Under the pieces are notes generated by a model. The model was not told where the DNA came from and ran no database searches. It saw nothing but the letters and a program-made list of their open reading frames with translations. The translations under genes and the position numbers were made by a program. From Phycisphaeraceae bacterium (GTDB taxonomy: Bacteria; Planctomycetota; Phycisphaerae; Phycisphaerales; UBA1924), in contig CP060234.1 of assembly GCA_023898685.1 (NCBI GenBank), positions 1,922,001 to 1,986,000 of the forward strand: a stretch of DNA of 64,000 bases, given 5' to 3'. Positions 57,611 through 64,000 of this stretch are shown in pieces. How positions within the stretch are numbered: position 1 is the stretch's first letter; each line of letters begins with the position of its first letter.

Positions 57611-59572
57611 ATGACCGAGCCGATCATCGGGATCGATCTGGGGACGACCAACAGCCTGGTCGCGATCGCGGACGAGCGCGGGCCGCGGGTGCTTGCGCCC
57701 AGTGGTGTCTCGCCGCTCGTGCCCAGCGTGGTGCGATTCGAGGCGGGCGGCGTGGTGGTGGGAGACGACGCGAGGGCCCGCGCTGTTGAGTTTCCCTACA
57801 CGACCGTGGGCAGCGTGAAGCGGCTGATGGGCCGGAGCCTCGCCGATGCCGCGGCGGATCTTCCATACTTGAGCTATCAGGTTGTGTCCGGCGAGCACGA
57901 CACGGCCCGCGTCGCGATTCCGGCGGGCGAGGACGGGGCCGGCGAGCTCCGGATCGTCAGCCCACAGGAAGTCTCCGCGTTGATTCTCCGCGAATTGAGA
58001 GCAAGGGCAGAGCGGGTGCTCGGCGAGGCCGTTTCGAGGGCCGTCGTCACCGTGCCCGCCTATTTCGACGACGCCCAGAGGCAGGCGACACGCGACGCGG
58101 GCCGGCTCGCCGGGCTCGACGTCGTGCGGATCGTCAACGAGCCCACAGCCGCGGCTCTTGCGTACGGCCTGGGCACCGCCCGCGAATCGGAGCGAAACAC
58201 GGGCACGCGGCACGTCGTGGTCTACGACCTGGGCGGGGGAACGTTCGATGTCTCGGTGCTGCGGCTCACGCCGGGCGACGACACGAGCTTCTTCCAGGTG
58301 CTCTCGACCGCGGGCGACACGCATCTGGGCGGGGATGACATCGACTTCGCGTTGGTGAAGCTGTTCTTCGAGGAGATGCGTGAGCAGTGGGGAGGAGCGG
58401 GAGCGGCGGGCGAGACGCCCGTCCCACAAGGAGAGGGAGGAGGGGGAGCGAAGGGCGGGACACCCATCCCACAAGACCTGGAAGGGCTGCCCGCCTCCAC
58501 ACGCCGTGCGCTCGCGGCCTTCGCACAAGCCGTCAAGCACAAACTGAGCAATGAAACGGCCGCGGCCGTGCGCATCGATCTGGGCGACGGACGCGTCTAC
58601 GAACGCACGGTCATGCGCGACGAGCTCGAAGCGATGATGGCGCCCTGGGTCGACCGGACGATCGTGTCGTGCGAGCGGGCGTTGCGTGACGCGAAGCGGG
58701 GGCTCGCGGGGGCGGCGATCGACGCGGTCGTGCTCGTCGGCGGGTCGACGCGGATCCCGCTCGTCCGCCGGCGCGTCGCGGACGTGTTCGGCGTCGAGCC
58801 CTACACCGCGCTCGATCCCGACCTCGTCGTCGCGCTCGGGGCGGCCGTGCAGGGGTCGATCCTCTCCGGGGCCCAATCCGGGGCGCTGCTGCTCGACGTG
58901 ATCCCGCTGAGCCTGGGCATAGAGACGCGGGGCGGGGCGGCCGCGAAGCTCATCATGCGCAACAGCCCGGTGCCGGCCCGCGCCACCGAGATGTTCTCGA
59001 CGAGCGTCGACGGGCAGACCTCGATCAAGCTCAACGTGGTGCAGGGCGAGCGGGAGATGGCCGAGGATTGCCGCAGCCTGGGCGAGTTCCACCTCAAGGG
59101 CCTGCCCGCAATGCCGGCCGGGATCCCGCAGCTCGAGGTCGAGTTCCTCGTCGACGCCAACGGCGTGCTCAACGTCGGCGCCCACGAGAAGCGCAGTGGC
59201 AAGCGGGCGGGCCTCCAGATCATCCCCAACCACGGGCTGACGAGCGAGGAGGTCGACCGCATCGAGGCCGAGAGCTTCGCGCACGCCCGCGAGGACATGA
59301 CCCGGCACCGGGTGGTCGACCTCGTGGTCAATAGCCGGCTCGATCTCAAGTGGATCGGCGAGCGGCTGGAGCGATACGGCGGCAAGCTCGAGCCGGCCTA
59401 CCGGGACGAGCTGGCGGGCCTCGCAGAGAGGCTTACCGAGATGGTCAAAGCCGGCGACGCCGACTGGCAGGCCGTCGACTCCGATGCCTTCGCACGACTC
59501 AAGCAGGAACTCGACACGAAGAGCATCCGGCTCCAGGAGATCGGGATCGCGGAGTCGTTGAAGGAGCGATGA
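57611..59572 (+). CDS. HscA-like Hsp70 chaperone with an in-frame repeat insertion
   Basis: 653 residues. ATPase domain motifs: IIGIDLGTTNSLVAIAD (phosphate 1), VPAYFDDAQRQATRDAGRLAGLDVVRIVNEPTAAALAYGLG, YDLGGGTFDVSVLRL (phosphate 2) and VVLVGGSTRIPLVRRRV (adenosine). The substrate domain starts DVIPLSLGIETRGG. QGEREMAEDCRSLGEFHLKGLPAMPAG is typical of HscA rather than DnaK. The region that in HscA is a short loop here holds about 23 extra residues (GETPVPQGEGGGGAKGGTPIPQD, residues 267-289) encoded by two copies of a 23-base repeat. No C-terminal acidic tail. HscA helps transfer Fe-S clusters, but no isc gene is in the window. Confidence 0.88.
   Translation: MTEPIIGIDLGTTNSLVAIADERGPRVLAPSGVSPLVPSVVRFEAGGVVVGDDARARAVEFPYTTVGSVKRLMGRSLADAAADLPYLSYQVVSGEHDTARVAIPAGEDGAGELRIVSPQEVSALILRELRARAERVLGEAVSRAVVTVPAYFDDAQRQATRDAGRLAGLDVVRIVNEPTAAALAYGLGTARESERNTGTRHVVVYDLGGGTFDVSVLRLTPGDDTSFFQVLSTAGDTHLGGDDIDFALVKLFFEEMREQWGGAGAAGETPVPQGEGGGGAKGGTPIPQDLEGLPASTRRALAAFAQAVKHKLSNETAAAVRIDLGDGRVYERTVMRDELEAMMAPWVDRTIVSCERALRDAKRGLAGAAIDAVVLVGGSTRIPLVRRRVADVFGVEPYTALDPDLVVALGAAVQGSILSGAQSGALLLDVIPLSLGIETRGGAAAKLIMRNSPVPARATEMFSTSVDGQTSIKLNVVQGEREMAEDCRSLGEFHLKGLPAMPAGIPQLEVEFLVDANGVLNVGAHEKRSGKRAGLQIIPNHGLTSEEVDRIEAESFAHAREDMTRHRVVDLVVNSRLDLKWIGERLERYGGKLEPAYRDELAGLAERLTEMVKAGDADWQAVDSDAFARLKQELDTKSIRLQEIGIAESLKER
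58408..58475. repeat. Two 23-base repeat copies inside the Hsp70 gene
   Basis: Copies at 58408-58430 and 58453-58475 differ at three positions and both end CCCACAAG. Each has a small GGGCG/CGCCC-type hairpin, intact in the first copy. The spacer between them is G/A-rich. They lie in the loop between the two halves of the Hsp70 ATPase domain. Confidence 0.75.
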
Positions 59573-59686
59573 TTCTCGGACCCGGGCAGGGTCCGGCATG
59601 GACGGCGGCGCGGATCACGCGGCTGGATCGTGCCTGATCGGATGGGCCCGAGAAAGCGTGTGCCTTGGGGCGTCGATCTACGCACC

Positions 59687-62600
59687 ATGAATCCAGAGAA
59701 GCTGCGCGCCCTGCTCGTTATTTGCCTGTTCGCATTTGTCGGATTCGCACCCGCCACGTCGGCGTTGGGAGATGGCGGCGGTGAGCGCGACGGTGAGCAC
59801 GACGGCGACCACGACGGCGACCACGACCATGACCACGACTGGGGCCACCGCGACGAGGAGTACTCGCCCGGCCTGAGGGCCTACTGGTCGCTTGGCGTTT
59901 CCCACGCGGACAAGCTGGGGCATGTCGATTGGACCCAGCACGACCTGACGACCATCGTCGACGATGTCAACTTCCCGCTGACCAGCGGAGCGTTCGTTGC
60001 CGAGGGTCCGACCGACTACTTTGCCCTCCGTCTCATCGGCAAGATCGAGATGCCGCAAACGGGCCTGTGGACGTTCAGCCTCTCGAGCGACGAGGCGGCG
60101 CGCCTCTGGATCGACGGCGAACTGGTCGTCAACGACGGCACGAGGCACGGCTTCCACGAGCGCAGCGGCCAGATCACGCTCGACGCGGGCCGGCACGACA
60201 TCGAGATCCACTTCCTCGAACGCTACTACAGCGCGGGGCTCGAGCTGCGCTGGACCGGGCCGGACACCGACAAGGAGATCGTCCCGGCCGAGGCGTTCAC
60301 CTACCCGGCGACCGAGCCCGAGTTCGACTCGGGCGACGGGCTGTGGGTCTACTGGTCGCACAACCTCTCGCACGCCGACAACCTGGGGCACGTCGACTGG
60401 TCGAACTACGACCGGGCGGAGGTCGTCCCGAAGGTAAGCTACCGGATCACCAACGGGGCGTTCGAGCTGGGCGGGCCCGACAACTACTTCGCCGGGCGGT
60501 TCATGGGGCTGGTCGACATCCCCGAGTCGGGCTCGTGGGGCTTCGAGCTGGGCTCGGACGAGGCCGCGGCCCTGATCATCGATGGCAACACCATCATCGC
60601 CGACGATGTGCGTCACGGCTTCCGGTGGAAGACCGGGAGCGTCGACCTCGAGGCGGGCGAGCACCAGGTCGAGGTGCGCTACTACGAACGGTACTACTCC
60701 GCGGGGCTCGTGCTGGTGTGGCAGGGGCCGAGCGATGACTACGCGTCGGTCATCCCCTCGACCGCGTTCACCCCCGGCGTCGGGATGACAGGCTCGTCGA
60801 CCGGCGGGCTGCACGCCTACTGGAGCCTGAATCAGACCCAGGCCGACACGGTCGCGCAGATCGACTGGACCCAGCACGACCGCATGACGACCGAGACCAA
60901 TATCGCCTACGAGCTGACCGACGGATCGTTCATCACCGACGGGCCCGACAACTACTTCGCCGCCCGCTTCGTGGCGCTGCTCGACGTGCCGGTCAGCGGG
61001 AGCTGGCGGTTCGGGCTGGGCTCGGACGAATCGGCCCGCCTCTACATCGACGGCCAGCCCCTGATCGTCGACGATTCTCGGCACGGGTTCCGCTGGCAAT
61101 ATGCGACTGTCACGCTCGGTGCGGGAGAGCACGACTTCGAGGTGCGCTACTACGAGCGGTACTACTCCGCGGGCCTGGTGGTCACCTGGGAGGGCCCGGC
61201 CCACGCCTACCAGGAGGTCATCCCCTCCTCGGCGTTCTCGACCTACGCGACCGACCCGGCCGTGGAGGGTTCGGGTGGCGACGGGCTGAGGGCCTACTGG
61301 TACGAGGGCATGACCCAGGCCGACCACGTGGGGCACATCGACTGGGCCGACTACGACAACACGAGCATGGTCGACAACATCTCGTGGAGTTCGACCAATG
61401 GCTCGTTCGCCGACGGCGAACCCGAGAACTACTTCGGGCTGCGTCTCGTCGGGCTGCTCGACACGCCCACGGCAGGGGCCTACCGCTTCGGGCTGGGCTC
61501 GGATGAGTCGGCTCAGCTCTACATCGACGGCCAGCTCCTCGTCGACGACAGCACGCGGCACGGGTTCCGCTGGAAGTACGGCGATCTCGATCTCGAGGCG
61601 GGTGAGCACCAGATCGAGGTGCGGTACTACGAACGCTACTACTCCGCCGGGCTGGTGCTGACGTGGGACACGCCCGACGGCTACGAGGAGGTCATCCCCC
61701 CCGCGGCGTTCTCGCACGCGGCCGAGGAGACGCCCTTTGACCCGGGAGGCGGCGGATTGCGGGCCTACTGGTCGACCGACCAGACCCAGGCCGACAAGGT
61801 GGGGCATGTCGACTGGGAGTCGCACGACCAGGCGACGATCGTCGACAACGTGTCGTGGAAGCCCACGGATGGGGAGTTCTACGAGGGCGGCCCTGAGAAC
61901 TACTTTGCGCTGCGGCTCGTGGGGCGGGTCGACATCCCCGCCTCGGGCTCGTGGACGTTCGGCGTGGGGTCGGACGAGAGCGCCGTGCTCTTCATCGATG
62001 GCGAGCCCGTCGTCGTCGATGACGTGCGTCACGGCCTGCGGTGGCGCTATGGCACGGTGTCGCTCGACGCGGGCGAGCACGACATCGAGATGTGGTACTA
62101 CGAGCGCTATTACAGCGCCTCGCTCTACCTCTCATGGAAGGGCCCGACCGTTCCGGCCGAGATCATCATCCCCGCGAGCGCGTTCTCGCTGCCCGAGTCG
62201 GACACGCCGTTCGAGCCGGGCGGGGGCATCCGGGCCTACTGGTCGAGCAATCTCTCCCACGCCGACAACGCGGGGCAAATCGACTGGGCGGCTTCCGACA
62301 CGTCGACCGACGTGACCAAGGTGCATTTCAGCCCGACGAACGGGGCGTTCTACACCGACGGGCCCGACAACTACTTCTCGGGCCGCTTCGTCGGGCTGCT
62401 CGACGTGCCCGAAACGGGCGAGTGGTCGTTCGAGCTGGGCTCGGACGAGGCCGCCATGCTCTACATCGACGACGAACTCGTCGTCGACGACCACATCCGC
62501 CACGGCTTCCGCTGGAAGACGGGCTCGGTTTCGCTCACCGAGGGTGAACACAAGGTCGAGGTGCGCTACTTCGAGCGCTACTACAGCGCCGCGCTCTCGC

Positions 62601-63196
62601 TCGTGTGGCAGGGGCCCTCGATGCCGTTCGCGCTGGTCATCCCCGCGTCGGCCTACTCGATCGACCCCGAGCCGACGCCCGTCGACCCGGGCGGCGCGGC
62701 GTTGCGGGCGGAGTGGGTCTGGCCGGTGCAGGATCTCGATTCGATCGAGACGGTCGACTTCTCCGATCCCACCGCGGTCACGACCGAGCTGAGGCCCTAC
62801 TGGCGATCGACCAACAACGCGTTCTTCGCCGGCGGACCCACCAACTACTTCGCCCTGCGCCTCACCGGGACGCTCCAGGTGCCCGAGGCGGGCGAGTGGA
62901 CGTTCAACGTCGGGAGCGACGAGGTCGCCGCGCTGTTCATCGATGGCGAGCCCGTCGCGCGCGACACGACGCGCCACGGATTCCGCTGGTCGGCCGGGAG
63001 CGTCAGCCTGGGCGAGGGGGCGCACGAATTCGAGGTGCTCTACGGCGAACGCTATTACAGCGCCGGTCTCGTCGTGACGTGGCGGGGGCCTTCGGATCCG
63101 CTTGAATCAGTCATCCCGGCGAGCGCGTTCGAGGGATCGACCGGGCCCGCGCGTCGGGTGATCCAGTGGACCGAGGTCAGCCCGTCGGACAACTGA
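59687..63196 (+). CDS. Exported protein with seven tandem PA14 domains
   Basis: 1169 residues. Signal peptide (LRALLVICLFAFVGFAPATSALG), then a His/Asp/Gly-rich linker (GDHDGDHDHDHDWGHRDEE) that could bind metal. Seven PA14-type repeats follow, each about 157 residues, starting near 59871, 60339, 60808, 61284, 61753, 62224 and 62698. The first six share the frame GLRAYWS...ADxxGHVDW, LGSDEAAxLYIDG, RHGFRW and EVRYYERYYSAGL; the seventh is more divergent (ALRAEWVWPVQDLDSIETVDF). PA14 domains usually bind carbohydrate, and an array suggests multivalent binding at the cell surface or matrix. No enzyme, dockerin or anchor domain is attached. Confidence 0.88.
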   Translation: MNPEKLRALLVICLFAFVGFAPATSALGDGGGERDGEHDGDHDGDHDHDHDWGHRDEEYSPGLRAYWSLGVSHADKLGHVDWTQHDLTTIVDDVNFPLTSGAFVAEGPTDYFALRLIGKIEMPQTGLWTFSLSSDEAARLWIDGELVVNDGTRHGFHERSGQITLDAGRHDIEIHFLERYYSAGLELRWTGPDTDKEIVPAEAFTYPATEPEFDSGDGLWVYWSHNLSHADNLGHVDWSNYDRAEVVPKVSYRITNGAFELGGPDNYFAGRFMGLVDIPESGSWGFELGSDEAAALIIDGNTIIADDVRHGFRWKTGSVDLEAGEHQVEVRYYERYYSAGLVLVWQGPSDDYASVIPSTAFTPGVGMTGSSTGGLHAYWSLNQTQADTVAQIDWTQHDRMTTETNIAYELTDGSFITDGPDNYFAARFVALLDVPVSGSWRFGLGSDESARLYIDGQPLIVDDSRHGFRWQYATVTLGAGEHDFEVRYYERYYSAGLVVTWEGPAHAYQEVIPSSAFSTYATDPAVEGSGGDGLRAYWYEGMTQADHVGHIDWADYDNTSMVDNISWSSTNGSFADGEPENYFGLRLVGLLDTPTAGAYRFGLGSDESAQLYIDGQLLVDDSTRHGFRWKYGDLDLEAGEHQIEVRYYERYYSAGLVLTWDTPDGYEEVIPPAAFSHAAEETPFDPGGGGLRAYWSTDQTQADKVGHVDWESHDQATIVDNVSWKPTDGEFYEGGPENYFALRLVGRVDIPASGSWTFGVGSDESAVLFIDGEPVVVDDVRHGLRWRYGTVSLDAGEHDIEMWYYERYYSASLYLSWKGPTVPAEIIIPASAFSLPESDTPFEPGGGIRAYWSSNLSHADNAGQIDWAASDTSTDVTKVHFSPTNGAFYTDGPDNYFSGRFVGLLDVPETGEWSFELGSDEAAMLYIDDELVVDDHIRHGFRWKTGSVSLTEGEHKVEVRYFERYYSAALSLVWQGPSMPFALVIPASAYSIDPEPTPVDPGGAALRAEWVWPVQDLDSIETVDFSDPTAVTTELRPYWRSTNNAFFAGGPTNYFALRLTGTLQVPEAGEWTFNVGSDEVAALFIDGEPVARDTTRHGFRWSAGSVSLGEGAHEFEVLYGERYYSAGLVVTWRGPSDPLESVIPASAFEGSTGPARRVIQWTEVSPSDN

Positions 63197-63215
63197 TACG
63201 AGTCCGAACCGCCGC

Positions 63216-64000
63216 TCACTCCAGGCTCAGCAGCACCTTGATCCCCTCGCCCGAGATCATGGTGTTGAAGGCCTCTTCGTAGCGGTCGATCGGGAACTCG
63301 TGGGTGATGATGTCGTCGAGCTGGAGCCGGCCCGAGAGCAGCAGCTCCTCCATCTGGTACCACGTCTCCCACATCCGCCGCCCGTTGATGCCCAGCACCT
63401 TGCAGCCCTTGAAGATGATGTTGGCGTTGAAGTCGAAGTCGACCGTGCGCGCCGGCAGGCCCAGCAGGGCGGCCGTGCCCCCGTTGCGGAGGGCGTGGAA
63501 TCCCTGGTCCATCGCGCTGGGCGCCCCGCTCATCTCGAGCATCACGTCGACGCCTTCGCCCCGCGTTTCGCGCCGGACGGTCTCGATCCACTTCCGCCCG
63601 TTGCTCGCGTCGAACGCCTCGTGGGCACCGAGCTTGCGGGCCAGGCCCAGGCGGCGTGTGTCGATGTCGGTGCAGTAGATCCGGGCCGCGCCCGCCGCCC
63701 GGGCGACCGTCACCGCCATCAGCCCGATGATGCCGACACCCGAGATCAGCACACTCTTCGCCGAGACGTCCGCGGACATCACTGTGTGCACCGCGTTGCC
63801 CAGCGGATCGAACACCGCCGCGAGCCGGTCGGGGATGTCGGGGTGGATGGGCCAGACGTTGTCCTCGGGGATCGACGCGTAGTCGGCGAAGATGCCGTCG
63901 CGGTCGACGCCCAGGATCTTCACGTCGCGGGCGATGTGGGCGTTGCCCGTCCGGCTGTTGTAGTCGACGCCCGCGGTGATATGCCCCTCGGCGCTCACAC
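63216..64000 (-). CDS. tdh: L-threonine 3-dehydrogenase-like MDR enzyme without structural-zinc cysteines, partial
   Basis: 261 codons seen; the N-terminus lies beyond the window's end. MDR family, Tdh subgroup by the motifs VDRDGIFADYASIPEDNVWPIHPDIPDRLAAVFDPLGNAVHTVM and LISGVGIIGLMAVTVARAAGA (nucleotide loop GxGxxG retained). The structural-zinc lobe, normally GHITCGVCRNCRxGxxHLC, reads GHITAGVDYNSRTGNAHIA: all four Cys replaced. The catalytic zinc Cys is out of view. Normal function: NAD-dependent oxidation of threonine to 2-amino-3-ketobutyrate. Several relatives oxidise other alcohols, so substrate is not certain. Confidence 0.88.
   Translation of the reverse strand, partial: VSAEGHITAGVDYNSRTGNAHIARDVKILGVDRDGIFADYASIPEDNVWPIHPDIPDRLAAVFDPLGNAVHTVMSADVSAKSVLISGVGIIGLMAVTVARAAGAARIYCTDIDTRRLGLARKLGAHEAFDASNGRKWIETVRRETRGEGVDVMLEMSGAPSAMDQGFHALRNGGTAALLGLPARTVDFDFNANIIFKGCKVLGINGRRMWETWYQMEELLLSGRLQLDDIITHEFPIDRYEEAFNTMISGEGIKVLLSLE

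Noticed and set aside
59578..59594. GGACCC/GGGTCC hairpin after the Hsp70 gene
   Set aside because: Six base pairs without T run; too weak to call.
59678..62080. 800-codon minus-strand ORF opposite the PA14 gene
   Set aside because: Repetitive only because the PA14 repeats are; no domain of its own.

Overview
This is high-GC DNA that reads as a planctomycete chromosome, most likely class Phycisphaerae. The grounds are repeated C-terminal modules of the type DLAEPFGVLDLADVxAF...GCP (the dockerin-like tail typical of Phycisphaerales), a complete flagellar rod/ring/hook/filament cluster, a PAPGA-type PEP-CTERM sorting tail, a secretin, and GC-rich palindromic repeats. No rRNA, tRNA, CRISPR array or insertion sequence was found.

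Layout. 1-19.7 kb is mixed housekeeping: a partial type II/IV secretin (gspD-like), a BtuF-like binding protein, a zinc-less MDR dehydrogenase homologue, two lipoproteins, an FhuC/BtuD-type ABC ATPase, an NDUFA9-like SDR, RNase R, a GNAT acetyltransferase, a PEP-CTERM-like exported protein, a PfkB sugar kinase with a methyltransferase, a DinB protein, a divergent MarR regulator/FMN reductase pair, and a XerC/D recombinase. 19.8-33.8 kb is a minus-strand flagellar cluster read flgF-flgG-flgA-flgH-flgI-flgJ-flgN-flgK-flgL-fliW-csrA-fliC2-fliC1. It has a sigma-54-like promoter at its head, a sigma-28-like promoter before the last flagellin, and hairpins over both flagellin ribosome binding sites that look like CsrA targets. 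34-54 kb is rich in exported proteins: five dockerin-tailed proteins (beta-helix, two zinc metalloproteases, a choice-of-anchor B protein and one of unknown fold), a remnant of a sixth tail, a tail-fibre-like surface protein with a trypsin-like protease, a TAT-exported Gfo/Idh/MocA oxidoreductase, a Na+/H+ antiporter-like transporter, and glucose-6-phosphate isomerase. 54.5-64 kb holds trkA-trkH (potassium uptake), an HscA-like Hsp70, a seven-PA14-repeat exported protein, and part of a threonine dehydrogenase-like gene.

How the genes work together. The flagellar block contains everything from distal rod to filament plus the FliW-CsrA translational switch. The secretin may be the exit route for some exported proteins, but that is inference. 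TrkA and TrkH form one potassium uptake system. The MarR regulator and the FMN reductase share a promoter region in which one palindrome covers both promoters.

The most unusual features are in the non-coding and repeat layer. (1) Nine genes, many of them housekeeping, carry a TANNNT (mostly TANNCT) hexamer ending 5-6 nt before the start codon, which implies leaderless mRNAs; flagellar and exported-protein genes usually have Shine-Dalgarno sites instead. (2) Several families of palindromic repeats sit at convergent gene ends and also lie in frame inside pgi (twice), the Hsp70 gene and the end of flgJ. (3) Three proteins have lost the cysteines that normally bind structural zinc. All start sites and promoters are read by eye and have not been tested.
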